In this document: one piece after another, positions 28,783-38,450 of the stretch
Position numbering within the stretch: the first letter of the stretch is position 1
How the letters are laid out: the number at the start of each line of letters is the position of its first letter
Origin: Komagataeibacter nataicola
GTDB taxonomy: Bacteria > Pseudomonadota > Alphaproteobacteria > Acetobacterales > Acetobacteraceae
Direction of reading: 5' to 3'
DNA length: 64,000 nt
Assembly (NCBI RefSeq): GCF_003207795.1
Contig: NZ_NIRT01000001.1
Location: 186,001-250,000, forward strand
Made by a program: the position numbers and the translations under genes
Notes under the pieces: model-generated
What the model was told of the DNA's origin: nothing
What the model saw: the letters and a program-made list of their open reading frames with translations, nothing else
The model's database searches: none

Positions 28783-29802
28783 TCAGAACGGCTCGTCGAG
28801 CCTCTTGGCCAGATCTTCGATATTTTCCGGCGGCCACGCCGGCACATTCATACCCAGTGAAAGCCCCATGGCGGTCAGGACTTCCTTGATCTCGTTGAGC
28901 GACTTGCGGCCGAAGTTCGGGGTACGCAGCATCTCCTGCTCGGTCTTCTGAACCAGATCACCGATATAGACGATGTTGTCGTTCTTCAGGCAGTTGACAC
29001 TGCGGACCGACAGTTCCAGCTCATCAACCTTGCGCAGCAGGTTACGGTTGAACGGCAGGTCATCCTGCGGCTCTTCCGTGCGCACCGTGCGCGGCTCATC
29101 GAAGTTGATGAACAGCTGGAGCTGATCCTGCAGGATACGCGCGGCCAGGGCCACCGCATCTTCCGGCGTCACCGCGCCGTTGGTTTCCACCGTCAGCAGC
29201 AGGCGGTCATAATCGGTGACCTGACCCACACGGGTCTGCTCCACCTTGTACGACACGCGACGGACCGGGGAGTAGATGGCGTCAACCGGGATCAGGCCAA
29301 TCGGCGCATCTTCCGGGCGGTTTGCCGCTGCCGGAACATAGCCCTTGCCCATGTTCACGGTGAATTCCATCCCGAACTTCACCCCTTCATCAAGGGTGCA
29401 GATCACGAGATCGGGGTTCATGACTTCAATGTCATGCCCGGTCTGGATCTGGCCGGCACGCACTTCGCCGGGACCCGTGGCCGTCAGCACCATGCGCTTG
29501 GGGCCTTCACCATGCATCCGCAGCGCGAGCTGCTTGATGTTCAGCACGATGTCGGTCACGTCTTCACGAACACCCGCCACCGACGAGAATTCATGCAGCA
29601 CGCCGTCAATCTGGATTGCCGTAACCGCAGCCCCCTGCAGGGACGACAGCAGAACCCGACGGATCGCGTTGCCCAGCGTCATGCCGAAGCCGCGTTCCAG
29701 CGGCTCGGCTACGACGGTAGCAATGCGTGAAGGTTCCGCCCCCGGTTCGACTTCCAGCTTTTCCGGCTTGATCAGGGATTGCCAGTTTTTCTGGAGGACC
29801 AA
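28783..29802 (-). CDS. rpoA: RNA polymerase alpha subunit
   Basis: A 339-residue subunit that nucleates core assembly and contacts activators. The N-terminal domain (to about 235) has [18 protein letters not shown]; the C-terminal domain has [20 protein letters not shown] and [14 protein letters not shown], the surface that binds UP elements and activators. The start is TTG (residues M-V-L-Q-K-N-W), with AAAGG eight bases upstream and no in-frame ATG nearby. Two hairpins lie in the 121-bp gap after rpsK, so expression is probably tuned after transcription. Confidence 0.97.
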   Translation of the reverse strand: MVLQKNWQSLIKPEKLEVEPGAEPSRIATVVAEPLERGFGMTLGNAIRRVLLSSLQGAAVTAIQIDGVLHEFSSVAGVREDVTDIVLNIKQLALRMHGEGPKRMVLTATGPGEVRAGQIQTGHDIEVMNPDLVICTLDEGVKFGMEFTVNMGKGYVPAAANRPEDAPIGLIPVDAIYSPVRRVSYKVEQTRVGQVTDYDRLLLTVETNGAVTPEDAVALAARILQDQLQLFINFDEPRTVRTEEPQDDLPFNRNLLRKVDELELSVRSVNCLKNDNIVYIGDLVQKTEQEMLRTPNFGRKSLNEIKEVLTAMGLSLGMNVPAWPPENIEDLAKRLDEPF

Positions 29803-29923
29803 GGTAATGGCCTTTCAAGACTGATCTGCCACCCGAGAGTGGCAGATGGTACCCTGTGGCAGGATACCGGAATGACAATCTTCCCCCGCATGCGGGGGAA
29901 ATACGACTAAGGCAGACGGCGTA
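29803..29923 (-). promoter_or_regulatory. Two strong hairpins between rpsK and rpoA
   Basis: ATCTGCCAC (29824-29832) pairs with GTGGCAGAT (29839-29847), and a perfect 20-bp palindrome at 29881-29900 folds as TTCCCCCG-CATG-CGGGGGAA. Neither is followed by a T-run, so they look like RNA processing, protection or translational control elements rather than terminators. Confidence 0.5.
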
Positions 29924-30316
29924 TCAGACGCGACGGCGCTTGCGGGGACGGCAGCCGTTATGCGGCACCGGCGTCATGTCACGGATGGCCGTGATCGAGA
30001 AGCCGACAGCCTGCAGCGCGCGCAGGGCGCTCTCACGCCCCGAACCCGGACCGGAAACCTCGATCTCCAGCGTTTCCATGCCGTGCTCGCGGGCCTTGCG
30101 GCCTGCATCTTCAGCGGCGACCTGCGCCGCATACGGCGTGGACTTGCGCGAGCCCTTGAAACCCTGGGCACCAGCGGAAGACCAGGCAATCGCATTGCCC
30201 TGCGCATCCGAGATGGTGATCATGGTGTTGTTGAAGGTGGACAGCACATGCGCCACACCGGAGATGATGTTTTTCCGCTCTTTCTTACGAATACGCGGAG
30301 CCGCAGCTTTCGCCAT
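29924..30316 (-). CDS. rpsK: 30S ribosomal protein S11
   Basis: A 130-residue platform protein of the small subunit. Recognised by [16 protein letters not shown], the [11 protein letters not shown] segment and the basic end [18 protein letters not shown]. Preceded by rpsM (77 bp) as in other alphaproteobacterial alpha operons, which lack rpsD. Confidence 0.98.
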   Translation of the reverse strand: MAKAAAPRIRKKERKNIISGVAHVLSTFNNTMITISDAQGNAIAWSSAGAQGFKGSRKSTPYAAQVAAEDAGRKAREHGMETLEIEVSGPGSGRESALRALQAVGFSITAIRDMTPVPHNGCRPRKRRRV

Positions 30317-30393
30317 AATTTTCTCGATCCTGTCAGTTCAAACGGTGCACGGAACCCGCAGGCTCCATGCACTCATACCAGGCAATCCGCTGA

Positions 30394-30771
30394 TTAGCGG
30401 GTCGCCTTCTTCTTGCCCGCAATAGCCACGGCCTTACCCTTGCGGGTACGGGCGTTGGTATGAGTCCGCTGACCATGGACAGGCAGGCCACGACGGTGGC
30501 GCAGGCCACGGTAGCAGCCGAGGTCCATCAGGCGCTTGATGTTCATCGCCACTTCACGGCGAAGGTCACCTTCAACGCGGTAATCGCTGTCGATCAGTTC
30601 ACGGATCTTGCCGATCTCGTCGTCAGACAGTTCGTTGACGCGCCGCTCAGCCGGGATTTCCAGCTTGTCGCAGATCGCCTGGGCCTTGGTGGCCCCGATA
30701 CCATAGATATAACGAAGGCCAATTGTGACCCGCTTGTTGCTAGGGATGTTCACGCCGGCAATACGTGCCAC
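30394..30771 (-). CDS. rpsM: 30S ribosomal protein S13
   Basis: A 125-residue head protein that contacts L5 and P-site tRNA. It opens with [14 protein letters not shown] and ends with the basic tail [19 protein letters not shown]. No rpmJ precedes it, which is usual in this class. It heads the alpha operon, with its own promoter candidate behind adk. Confidence 0.98.
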   Translation of the reverse strand: MARIAGVNIPSNKRVTIGLRYIYGIGATKAQAICDKLEIPAERRVNELSDDEIGKIRELIDSDYRVEGDLRREVAMNIKRLMDLGCYRGLRHRRGLPVHGQRTHTNARTRKGKAVAIAGKKKATR

Positions 30772-31005
30772 GCCACTTACTCCTCGTCCGCCCCTGATTC
30801 AGGGCACTAACTATCAGGCAGGGCTGCGTCACACCACCCGCCCTGTGTGGCGGGAGCATCGTGAACATACCGGTTTACGGACCGGCCAACCCCATCATCA
30901 TACATTCTGGCCCTACGAGCCGCCCCTCATGGACGACTCACACGACGCTCATACCTTGAGGGCGCGCAATATACTGCTGCCCCCCATTGAGTCAATTATT
31001 TTGCA
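30772..31005 (-). promoter_or_regulatory. Promoter and structured leader of the alpha operon (rpsM-rpsK-rpoA-rplQ)
   Basis: TTGACT (30990-30995) and TATATT (30968-30973) are spaced 16 bp apart on the minus strand, followed by GCGCGCC (30961-30967) at the expected start region. The roughly 190-nt leader that follows has a CCCGCC-N6-GGCGGG hairpin (30837-30854) and smaller ones near 30790-30805 and 30870-30885. The -35 box begins 11 bp after the adk stop. Probably a growth-rate-controlled promoter with a ribosomal-protein-sensing leader. Confidence 0.6.
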
Positions 31006-31665
31006 TCACTTTTTGGTGATACGATCGATAACATCAAAGACCTGCTTCGTCACGTCATCGATATCCGCCATGCCGTCCACACGATACAGTCGGCCTTCCG
31101 CCTCGTAATAAGGCAGGATCGGCGCCGTAAGTTCCCGATAGGTCTTCAGGCGCGCAGCCACGGTGTCCCGCCGGTCATCTTCGCGGCGAATAAACTCGTG
31201 ACCACCACACACATCGCATGTGCCTTCCACCTTCGGCCGCTTCGACACGTCGTTATATCCCGCGCCACAGCTGGCGCAGGTGTAACGGCCCGCGATGCGG
31301 TCGGCCAGGGCGTCCTCGTCCACATCCAGCAGCAGCACGGCATCAATGTGCTGCCTGCTACGGGCCAGCATGGCATCAAGCGCTTCCGCCTGCGCCCGCG
31401 TGCGCGGGAATCCATCAAGAATGAACCCCTTGGCGCAGTCCGGCTGGCGAATGCGGTTTTCAATCATGGCAATGATCAGGTCATCAGACACAAGCTGCCC
31501 ATTCGCCATGACCGCCTTGACCTTCTGCCCCAGAGGGCTGCCGGTCGCGACTTCAGCCCGCAGCATATCGCCGGTTGAAATCTGGGCGATTCCGTAGCGT
31601 TCTTCCAGCCGCTTTGACTGGGTGCCTTTTCCAGCACCCGGCGGCCCGAGAAAAATAATATTCAC
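31006..31665 (-). CDS. adk: Adenylate kinase
   Basis: Interconverts ATP+AMP and 2 ADP. The 219-residue long-form enzyme has the P-loop GPPGAGKGTQ (residues 7-16), D-G-F-P-R-T and a lid with four cysteines (C-A-S-C...C-D-V-C), so the lid probably binds zinc, unlike E. coli Adk. The start is GTG, overlapping the secY stop (GTGA). Linkage to secY is common in bacteria. Confidence 0.97.
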   Translation of the reverse strand: MNIIFLGPPGAGKGTQSKRLEERYGIAQISTGDMLRAEVATGSPLGQKVKAVMANGQLVSDDLIIAMIENRIRQPDCAKGFILDGFPRTRAQAEALDAMLARSRQHIDAVLLLDVDEDALADRIAGRYTCASCGAGYNDVSKRPKVEGTCDVCGGHEFIRREDDRRDTVAARLKTYRELTAPILPYYEAEGRLYRVDGMADIDDVTKQVFDVIDRITKK

Positions 31666-33011
31666 CGCATTTTGCCCTTTCGGCCCCGTCCGCGACGCAT
31701 GAGGCCCTGATACTGATGCGCCACGAGATGCGACTGCACCTGTGTCACCGTATCGATCGTCACGGTCACGATAATGATCAGACTCGTACCACCAAAATAG
31801 AACGGCACGTTGTAATGGCTGATCAGGATCTGCGGCAACAGGCAGACAGCGACAAGATAGAGCGCCCCGATGGTCGTGATGCGCGTCAGGATGCGATCAA
31901 AGAATGCCGCCGTGTTGGCGCCAGGCCGGATCCCCGGCACGAACCCACCCTGCTTGCGCAGGTTCTCCGCCGTCTCCTGCGGGTTAAACGTCACCGCCGC
32001 ATAGAAATACGAGAAAAATACGATCATCGCCGCATAGAACAGCATGTAGAGCGGCTGGCCCTGCCCCAGCGATTGCCCCAGAAAGGACAGCCAGCCAGGC
32101 ATCGAGCTGTTATTGACGAATCCCGCAATGGTAACGGGAATCAGCAATACCGATGAGGCGAAGATCGGCGGAATCGAACCTGCGGTGTTCACCTTCAGCG
32201 GCATATGCGTCGAATCACCGCCAAACATGCGCTGGCCGACCTGCCGCTTGGGGTACTGGATCACCACGCGCCGCTGCGCCAGTTCCATGAACACAATGAA
32301 CGCAATGGTCACAGCGGCCAGCACCAGGAAAACCAGCACGAAAAACGGCGAAAGCGCGCCTGTATAGCCAAGCTGGAACAGGCTTGCGAGCGCATTGGGC
32401 AGGTTTGCCACAATACCCGCGAAGATGATCAGCGAGATGCCGTTACCCACCCCCCGCGACGTTATCTGCTCGCCCAGCCACATCAGGAACATGGTGCCGC
32501 CCACCAGCGTCAGCACGCACGAGACGATGAAGAACATGCCTGGTGAGACAACGGCCGAGCCCGCCTCCGTATGCATGTTCTCCAGCCCGATGGCGATGCC
32601 GTAGGCCTGGAACAGCGCAATGACCACCGTCAGGTAACGGGTATATTCATTCAGCTTGCGCCGCCCGCCCTCGCCTTCCTTCTTCAGGGCTTCAAGGGAA
32701 GGTATGGCCGCCGACATGAGCTGCACGATGATCGAGGCACTGATATAGGGCATGATGTTGAGTGCGAACACGGTCATGCGCCCCAGCGCACCACCCGTGA
32801 ACATATCGAACATACCCAGGATACCGCCCTGATGCCGGGCCAGAAGCTGCCCCATCACCGTCGCATCGACGCCAGGGACGGGGATATAGGTGCCAATCCG
32901 GTAAACGATCAGCGCACCGAGGGTAAACCAGATACGCTTCTTCAGTTCCGTTGCGTTGGCGAAGGAACTGAAATTCAGATTGGCAGCCAACTGTTCGGCC
33001 GCGGAGGCCAT
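31662..33011 (-). CDS. secY: Protein translocase subunit SecY
   Basis: The pore of the general secretion channel; 449 residues with ten predicted helices. Landmarks are L-G-A-L-I-V-Y-R-I-G-T-Y-I-P-V-P-G-V-D, TGGALGRMTVFALNIMPYI in the helix-2 plug region, and the cytoplasmic C-terminal loop P-G-I-R-P-G. It is coupled to adk and lies 158 bp after rplO, a gap that holds a strong hairpin. secE is not in the window. Confidence 0.97.
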   Translation of the reverse strand: MASAAEQLAANLNFSSFANATELKKRIWFTLGALIVYRIGTYIPVPGVDATVMGQLLARHQGGILGMFDMFTGGALGRMTVFALNIMPYISASIIVQLMSAAIPSLEALKKEGEGGRRKLNEYTRYLTVVIALFQAYGIAIGLENMHTEAGSAVVSPGMFFIVSCVLTLVGGTMFLMWLGEQITSRGVGNGISLIIFAGIVANLPNALASLFQLGYTGALSPFFVLVFLVLAAVTIAFIVFMELAQRRVVIQYPKRQVGQRMFGGDSTHMPLKVNTAGSIPPIFASSVLLIPVTIAGFVNNSSMPGWLSFLGQSLGQGQPLYMLFYAAMIVFFSYFYAAVTFNPQETAENLRKQGGFVPGIRPGANTAAFFDRILTRITTIGALYLVAVCLLPQILISHYNVPFYFGGTSLIIIVTVTIDTVTQVQSHLVAHQYQGLMRRGRGRKGKMR

Positions 33012-33169
33012 GCGCCCATCCTTTCACAAGAACAGCGCCACCGCCGAAAACGGGACGCTGTCATGATAAAAAAAACCGCAGAAAGTAATAAAGCGATGCG
33101 CCCGCCGAGTGCAAGCAGCATCGCTTTTATCATGCTTCGGGTACAGAACGTGCCTGTGCCCCCAGCCGG
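33012..33169 (-). promoter_or_regulatory. Hairpin between rplO and secY
   Basis: AAAGCGATGC (33090-33099) pairs with GCATCGCTTT (33118-33127) over 10 bp with an 18-nt loop. On the minus strand a run of eight Ts comes about 15-20 nt later. It may attenuate transcription between the spc genes and secY; the spacing is poor for a standard terminator. Confidence 0.45.
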
Positions 33170-33658
33170 TCATTCGGCGGCAGGAGCCTGCTGCTTCTGG
33201 ACCTTGACCTGCACCTTGCCGCCAGCCTTTTCAACTGCGGCAATGGCACCGGCCGAAGCACCGGACACTTCAATGGTCACAGCGTGGTTCAGCGCGCCAT
33301 CGGCCAGCAGGCGGATGCCATCGAAGCGGCCCGACCCGGCCAGACCGGCAGTGGCCAGAATCTCTTCCGTCACCACGGCCTTGGCATCGATCTTGCCAGC
33401 AGCAATCGCCTTGTCGAGCACGCCCAGATTCACCACCGCATAATCCTTGCGGAAGATGTTCTTGAAGCCGCGCTTGGGCAGACGACGGTAGATGGGCAGC
33501 TGACCGCCTTCAAAACCGTTCAGAGACACACCGGAGCGTGCCTTCTGACCCTTCACACCCTTGCCCGACGTCTTGCCCTTGCCAGAGCCGATGCCGCGAC
33601 CAAGGCGCTTCTTGCGATAGCGCGCGCCCTCGTTGTCACGAAGTTCGTTCAGGTTCAT
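33170..33658 (-). CDS. rplO: 50S ribosomal protein L15
   Basis: A 162-residue protein; the Gly-rich basic N-terminus [20 protein letters not shown] is unmistakable. The C-terminus is extended ([10 protein letters not shown]) relative to the 144-residue E. coli protein. One base separates it from rpmD. Confidence 0.98.
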   Translation of the reverse strand: MNLNELRDNEGARYRKKRLGRGIGSGKGKTSGKGVKGQKARSGVSLNGFEGGQLPIYRRLPKRGFKNIFRKDYAVVNLGVLDKAIAAGKIDAKAVVTEEILATAGLAGSGRFDGIRLLADGALNHAVTIEVSGASAGAIAAVEKAGGKVQVKVQKQQAPAAE

Positions 33659-33659
33659 C

Positions 33660-33848
33660 TCAATCCTCCACCTTGATCAGGTGGGACACCTTGCGGATCA
33701 TGCCACGAACCGAAGGAGTATCCTCCAGCTCGCGGGTACGACCGATCTTGTTCAGGCCCAGGCCCACCAGCGTAGCCTGCTGGCCCGGCTTCTGGCCATT
33801 GCCAGAATGCACCTGGGTAACGCGAATGGTTGCCTTGGTATCAGACAT
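33660..33848 (-). CDS. rpmD: 50S ribosomal protein L30
   Basis: A 62-residue protein recognised by [20 protein letters not shown] and the ending [12 protein letters not shown]. Its ATG lies inside the last codons of rpsE (8-bp overlap), so it is translationally coupled. Confidence 0.97.
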   Translation of the reverse strand: MSDTKATIRVTQVHSGNGQKPGQQATLVGLGLNKIGRTRELEDTPSVRGMIRKVSHLIKVED

Positions 33849-34419
33849 CGGCCGCAGCCTCCGTCGCTACCGCAGCCTCGCGGCGCCCCAGGATGTCCGA
33901 AACCTTCTTGCCACGGCGGTTGGCAACCGAACGCGGGCTGGCGCAACGCTCCAGCGCGGCGAAAGTCGCCTTGACCATGTTGTGCGGGTTGCGGGTGCCG
34001 AGCGACTTGGCCACCACGTCATTGATGCCCAGGCTCTCGAACACGGCGCGCATCGGACCACCGGCAATGATGCCCGTGCCCGCATCAGCGGAACGCAGGA
34101 CAACCTTGCCCGCACCGAAGTGACCGGCCACATCGTGATGCAGCGTACGGCCTTCCTTCATCGGAACGCGGATCATCGTCCGCTTGGCGCGGTCGGTTGC
34201 CTTGCGGATTGCCTCGGGAACCTCACGGGCCTTGCCCGCACCGAACCCGACGCGACCCTTCTGGTCACCAACAACAACCAGTGCCGCGAATGCAAAGCGG
34301 CGACCGCCCTTTACAACCTTGGCAACACGATTGATCGTGACCAGCTTGTCGACCAGATCGTCGCCTTCGCGGTCACGATCGCGACCACCCCGGCCGCCTT
34401 CTCTCGGTTCACGTGCCAT
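33841..34419 (-). CDS. rpsE: 30S ribosomal protein S5
   Basis: A 192-residue accuracy protein. [18 protein letters not shown] and [20 protein letters not shown] are conserved, as is GTGIIAGG. The Arg/Gly/Asp-rich N-terminal extension ([13 protein letters not shown]) is typical of alphaproteobacteria and explains the length over 167 residues in E. coli. Confidence 0.98.
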   Translation of the reverse strand: MAREPREGGRGGRDRDREGDDLVDKLVTINRVAKVVKGGRRFAFAALVVVGDQKGRVGFGAGKAREVPEAIRKATDRAKRTMIRVPMKEGRTLHHDVAGHFGAGKVVLRSADAGTGIIAGGPMRAVFESLGINDVVAKSLGTRNPHNMVKATFAALERCASPRSVANRRGKKVSDILGRREAAVATEAAADV

Positions 34420-34436
34420 TATGCGTGACCCTTTCG

Positions 34437-34799
34437 TCAGAACGAGAGACCGCCCTCACGGGCAGCCTCCGCCAGGGCCTTGATACGCCCATGATACAGA
34501 TACGAGCCGCGGTCGAAAACGACCTTCGACACACCAGCAGCCACCGCGCGCTCGGCAAGAAGCTTGCCGACCGCACCGGCTGCCTTCACGTCCGTACCAC
34601 CCTTGAGGGTGGAACGCAGATCCTTGTCGAGGGTCGAAGCTGCGGCCAGCGTACGGCCAGCGGCATCGTCGATCACCTGCGCGTAGATATTCTTGCCCGA
34701 ACGGAACACCGACAGACGCGGACGGCCACCACTCTTGAGGCGAAGCTGGAAACGGAGGCGCTGGCGCCGCCGCTCCCGCAGATCCTTCTGCGTGCTCAT
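34437..34799 (-). CDS. rplR: 50S ribosomal protein L18
   Basis: A 120-residue 5S rRNA-binding protein: [20 protein letters not shown] and the ending [20 protein letters not shown]. Its ATG overlaps the rplF stop by one base (TAATG). Confidence 0.98.
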   Translation of the reverse strand: MSTQKDLRERRRQRLRFQLRLKSGGRPRLSVFRSGKNIYAQVIDDAAGRTLAAASTLDKDLRSTLKGGTDVKAAGAVGKLLAERAVAAGVSKVVFDRGSYLYHGRIKALAEAAREGGLSF

Positions 34800-35332
34800 T
34801 ATTTCTTCTTGCCTTCCTTGCGACGGATGGTTTCCGTTTCATAACGGACACCCTTGCCCTTATAGGGCTCAGGCTTGCGGAAGCTACGGATATCAAGCGC
34901 AACCTGACCAACCCGCTGCTTGTCGATTCCCTCGACAGTCACGGCCGTCGGCCGCGGGGTGGTGATCTTGATGCCTTCGGGAATCGCATAGACGATGTCA
35001 TGCGAATAACCGAGGTTCATGACCAGGTTCTTGCCCTGCACCGCAGCGCGGTAACCGGTCCCGGAGATTTCCAGAGTCTTGGAAAACCCTTCCGACACAC
35101 CCTTGACCATGCTCGCGATCAGGGAACGCGTGGTCCCCCACATCATGCGGGCCTGGGCCTCGGTGCCAACCGGCTTTACCGCAACCTTGCCATCCGCGAC
35201 ATCAACGGCGATGTGACTGGACAGGGGCAGCTTGAGCTCCCCGAGCTTGCCCTTCGTGATCAGCACGCCATCAGCAACGGAAACCTGAACGCCCGACGGA
35301 ACTTCGACGGGATATTTGCCCACTCGCGACAT
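34799..35332 (-). CDS. rplF: 50S ribosomal protein L6
   Basis: A 177-residue protein, same length as in E. coli. It opens [15 protein letters not shown] and near its end has [22 protein letters not shown]. One-base stop/start overlap with rplR. Confidence 0.98.
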   Translation of the reverse strand: MSRVGKYPVEVPSGVQVSVADGVLITKGKLGELKLPLSSHIAVDVADGKVAVKPVGTEAQARMMWGTTRSLIASMVKGVSEGFSKTLEISGTGYRAAVQGKNLVMNLGYSHDIVYAIPEGIKITTPRPTAVTVEGIDKQRVGQVALDIRSFRKPEPYKGKGVRYETETIRRKEGKKK

Positions 35333-35342
35333 TTATCCCTCC

Positions 35343-35741
35343 TCAGAACACACGGCAGAGGACTTCACCGCCAACATTGGCAGCGCGGGCCTCCGCATCG
35401 GACAGAACACCACGCGGCGTCGACAGGATCGACACACCCAGCCCGGCATAGACACGCGGCAGTTCCTTGATCTTGGAATAGACGCGGCGCCCCGGTTTGG
35501 ACACACGGTGGATTTCTTTGATGACCGGCTCGCCATCGAGATATTTCAGCTCGATGCGCAGCTGGGCCACACCCTTGCGCAGTTCCTCACGCGAGAAACC
35601 ACGGATATACCCCTCGCGGCGAAGCGCCTCGAGAACACTGGCGCGCAGCTTGGAAGCCGGCGCCACGCAGGCAGCATGCCGTGCACGCTGCGCATTGCGG
35701 ATCCGGGTGAGCAGATCACCCAAAGGATCAGAAAGTGACAT
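35343..35741 (-). CDS. rpsH: 30S ribosomal protein S8
   Basis: A 132-residue 16S-binding protein and, in E. coli, translational repressor of the spc operon. Landmarks: D-P-L-G-D-L-L-T-R-I-R-N-A-Q and the ending VSILSTPRGVLSDAEARAAN...GGEVLC. Its usual repressor target lies near rplE; no such structure was traced here. Confidence 0.98.
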   Translation of the reverse strand: MSLSDPLGDLLTRIRNAQRARHAACVAPASKLRASVLEALRREGYIRGFSREELRKGVAQLRIELKYLDGEPVIKEIHRVSKPGRRVYSKIKELPRVYAGLGVSILSTPRGVLSDAEARAANVGGEVLCRVF

Positions 35742-35753
35742 CGTTCCCTGCCC

Positions 35754-36059
35754 TTACCAGCTTGACTTGACCATGCCCGGGATCTGACCATTAGAGGCCA
35801 GGTCGCGCAGGGCGATACGGCAGAGTTCAAACTTTCTGTAATTGGCGCGAGGACGCCCGGTGAGCTTGCAGCGCAGACGCACGCGCACGCGCGACCCATT
35901 GCGAGGAAGTTCAGCAAGCTTGAGCGACGCATCGAATCGATCTTCAACCGGCAGAGACCGATCCATGATGATGTTCTTCAATGCAGTCCGCTTAGCCCGG
36001 TCCCGGTCTGCCATGCGCTCGCGCTTGACATTCCGGTTTACGGCGGAAATTTTGGCCAT
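35754..36059 (-). CDS. rpsN: 30S ribosomal protein S14
   Basis: A 101-residue zinc-independent form, starting [10 protein letters not shown] and ending [24 protein letters not shown] lacks the CxxC pairs of the zinc type. The frame is open 17 codons further, but this start matches the family length exactly. The 105-bp gap to rplE is unremarkable. Confidence 0.98.
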   Translation of the reverse strand: MAKISAVNRNVKRERMADRDRAKRTALKNIIMDRSLPVEDRFDASLKLAELPRNGSRVRVRLRCKLTGRPRANYRKFELCRIALRDLASNGQIPGMVKSSW

Positions 36060-36164
36060 GCCTTGTTTTACCCTCCGGAACCTGTCGGGCCAGTCCCAAC
36101 GGTTTTCCAAACAACGTGTGTATTAGGTCTTCTGGACTTCAGACGGAAGCCCTTTCGCTACATT

Positions 36165-36734
36165 TTATGCAGCGAAGGGCAGATCAAACGCCTTCAGCAG
36201 AGCCTTCGCTTCCGCATCCGTCTTCGCAGTGGTCACGAAGATGATGTCCATGCCGCGGATTTCGTCTACCTTGTCGTATTCGATTTCCGGGAAGACAATC
36301 TGTTCCTTCAGCCCCATAGCGAAGTTGCCACGGCCGTCGAAACCCTTGTTCGCCGGCAGCCCGCGGAAATCACGCACGCGCGGCAGGGCGATCGTCACGA
36401 AACGATCCAGGAATTCGAACATCTGGGCACGGCGCAGCGTCACCTTGCACCCGATGGGCAGACCTTCACGGATCTTGAAGCCGGCGATTGCCTTCTTGGC
36501 AACCGTCTTGACCGGCTTCTGACCAGCGATAAGGGTCATTTCCTTGACCGCCGCGTCGAGCTTCTTCTGGTCGCCAGCGGCTTCGCCAACACCCATGTTC
36601 AGGACAATCTTCTCGAGACGCGGAACCTGCATCTCGTTCTTGTACCCGAATTCCTCACGCAGCTTCGCGCGCAGCTCGTCCTGATAACGCTGCTGCATGC
36701 GCGGCAGGGCGCGGGCTTCTTTCACTTCAGACAT
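36165..36734 (-). CDS. rplE: 50S ribosomal protein L5
   Basis: A 189-residue 5S rRNA-binding protein contacting S13 and P-site tRNA. Conserved [21 protein letters not shown] and [21 protein letters not shown] short N-terminal extension of about ten residues precedes the usual start. Confidence 0.98.
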   Translation of the reverse strand: MSEVKEARALPRMQQRYQDELRAKLREEFGYKNEMQVPRLEKIVLNMGVGEAAGDQKKLDAAVKEMTLIAGQKPVKTVAKKAIAGFKIREGLPIGCKVTLRRAQMFEFLDRFVTIALPRVRDFRGLPANKGFDGRGNFAMGLKEQIVFPEIEYDKVDEIRGMDIIFVTTAKTDAEAKALLKAFDLPFAA

Positions 36735-36744
36735 TCCCGCCCCC

Positions 36745-37065
36745 TCAGCCTTCGATTACTTCGCCGGTCGCCTTGGCGACACGAACCTTGCGACCATCTT
36801 CCAGAATACGGAAGCCGACTTTCGTCGGATCGCCGCTCTTGGGATCGATCAGCTTCAGGTTGGACAGGTGCACCGGCATTTCCTTCTGGACAATGCCGCC
36901 CTGCTCACCCATGCGCGAAGGGCGGGTATGACGCTTCGCAATGGCAACGCCACGCACCACGGCCTTGTTGGCCGCGGGCAGGACCGTAACGACCTCGCCA
37001 CGGGTCCCCTTGGAACCACCGGTGGTGACCAGAACCTGGTCACCCTTCTTGATACGAGCAGCCAT
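36745..37065 (-). CDS. rplX: 50S ribosomal protein L24
   Basis: A 106-residue assembly-initiator protein with a KOW motif at the N-terminus ([20 protein letters not shown]) and [13 protein letters not shown] at the end. Its ATG overlaps the rplN stop by one base. Confidence 0.98.
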   Translation of the reverse strand: MAARIKKGDQVLVTTGGSKGTRGEVVTVLPAANKAVVRGVAIAKRHTRPSRMGEQGGIVQKEMPVHLSNLKLIDPKSGDPTKVGFRILEDGRKVRVAKATGEVIEG

Positions 37066-37433
37066 TACAGCACCTCCGGCGCCAGCGAGATGATCTTCAT
37101 GAACTTGCGGGCACGCAGCTCACGCACGACCGGGCCAAAGATACGGGTGCCGATCGGCTCCTGCTGCTTGTTGATCAGCACGGCCGCATTGCGGTCAAAA
37201 CGGATGGCGCTGCCATCAGCCCGGCGCACGGGGTAGGAAGTACGCACGATCACCGCCTGGTGAACATCGCCCTTCTTGACCTTGCCGCGGGGAATGGCTT
37301 CCTTGACGGACACGACAATCACGTCGCCGACCGAGGCAGACTTCCGCTTGGAACCGCCCAGTACCTTGATGCACTGCACCTGACGGGCGCCGGAATTGTC
37401 GGCGACGTCAAGGTTGGTCTCGGGATGGATCAT
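37065..37433 (-). CDS. rplN: 50S ribosomal protein L14
   Basis: A 122-residue intersubunit-bridge protein. It opens [17 protein letters not shown] and has [20 protein letters not shown], then FGPVVRELR. Coupled to rplX. Confidence 0.98.
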   Translation of the reverse strand: MIHPETNLDVADNSGARQVQCIKVLGGSKRKSASVGDVIVVSVKEAIPRGKVKKGDVHQAVIVRTSYPVRRADGSAIRFDRNAAVLINKQQEPIGTRIFGPVVRELRARKFMKIISLAPEVL

Positions 37434-37447
37434 GGTCTATGCCTTCT

Positions 37448-37729
37448 TTACGCCTGGGCGCCAGACGCAGCACCGGTGGCTGCCGCGAGCGGCTGGCCAT
37501 TCCGGACAACGACCGTCCAGGTCTTGCGGCGGGAAATCGGCTTGCATTCTTCAATGCGCACCGTGTCGCCCACCTTGCATTCGTTCAAGCCGTCATGCGC
37601 CGCATACTTCTTCGAGCGACGAATGAACTTCTTATACAGCGGGTGGATAATGCGACGATCGACAAGAACCGTAACGGTCTTGTCCATCTTGTCGCTGGTT
37701 ACCCGCCCGGTCAGGACGCGCCTTGGCAT
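37448..37729 (-). CDS. rpsQ: 30S ribosomal protein S17
   Basis: A 93-residue primary 16S-binding protein: [18 protein letters not shown], then [17 protein letters not shown] short Ala/Gly-rich tail extends past the 84-residue E. coli form. Confidence 0.97.
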   Translation of the reverse strand: MPRRVLTGRVTSDKMDKTVTVLVDRRIIHPLYKKFIRRSKKYAAHDGLNECKVGDTVRIEECKPISRRKTWTVVVRNGQPLAAATGAASGAQA

Positions 37730-37742
37730 CGCCCGTCTCCCT

Positions 37743-37979
37743 TCAGGACTTTACTGCCGGCGCATGGCCAGCAGAACTCTTCTTAACAACCTGGGTCGCA
37801 ATCGTCTTTACACGCGCGATCTCACGACGAACCGCACGCATGCGGGACTGCCCCTCGGTCTGACCGGTCGCATGCTGAAACCGAAGATTGAACTGCTCGC
37901 GCTTCAGATCGACGAGAAGCGTATCCAGTTCTTCAACAGTCTTGGCACGCAGATCGGCCGGCTTTGTTGCCTTTGCCAT
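37743..37979 (-). CDS. rpmC: 50S ribosomal protein L29
   Basis: A 78-residue tunnel-exit protein, target area for SRP and trigger factor. [14 protein letters not shown] is the family signature. N- and C-terminal extensions ([17 protein letters not shown]) exceed the 63-residue E. coli form. Confidence 0.97.
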   Translation of the reverse strand: MAKATKPADLRAKTVEELDTLLVDLKREQFNLRFQHATGQTEGQSRMRAVRREIARVKTIATQVVKKSSAGHAPAVKS

Positions 37980-37980
37980 C

Positions 37981-38397
37981 TCACGCCTCTCCGATACGGG
38001 TCACGAATTTGGTCTTGATCGGCAGCTTCGCCGCACCGAGAGCCAGCGCTTCACGCGCGACTTCCGGCGGCACACCTTCGATCTCGAACAGGATTCGACC
38101 CGGCTTCACACGAGCCACCCAATATTCGGGCGACCCCTTGCCGGACCCCATACGCACTTCTGCCGGCTTTGTCGAGACCGGAAGATCAGGGAAAATCCGA
38201 ATCCAGACACGACCCGCACGCTTCATGGCACGGGTAATGGCCCGACGGGCCGCTTCGATCTGGCGGGCCGTGATCCGTTCAGGCTGGAGAGCCTTCAGGC
38301 CAAAAGCCCCGAAATTCAGGGTTGTGCCGCCCTTGGCCAACCCATGAATGCGCCCTTTGTGGGCCTTGCGGTACTTTGTCCGCTTGGGAGAAAGCAT
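37981..38397 (-). CDS. rplP: 50S ribosomal protein L16
   Basis: A 138-residue protein near the A-site. It opens [17 protein letters not shown] and contains [19 protein letters not shown], where a modifiable Arg lies in the family. One base separates it from rpmC. Confidence 0.98.
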   Translation of the reverse strand: MLSPKRTKYRKAHKGRIHGLAKGGTTLNFGAFGLKALQPERITARQIEAARRAITRAMKRAGRVWIRIFPDLPVSTKPAEVRMGSGKGSPEYWVARVKPGRILFEIEGVPPEVAREALALGAAKLPIKTKFVTRIGEA

Positions 38398-38450
38398 TTT
38401 TCAAATCCTCACGCGCCGCCTGGCGCATCTAGGTCCATTGGACCCCGCAG

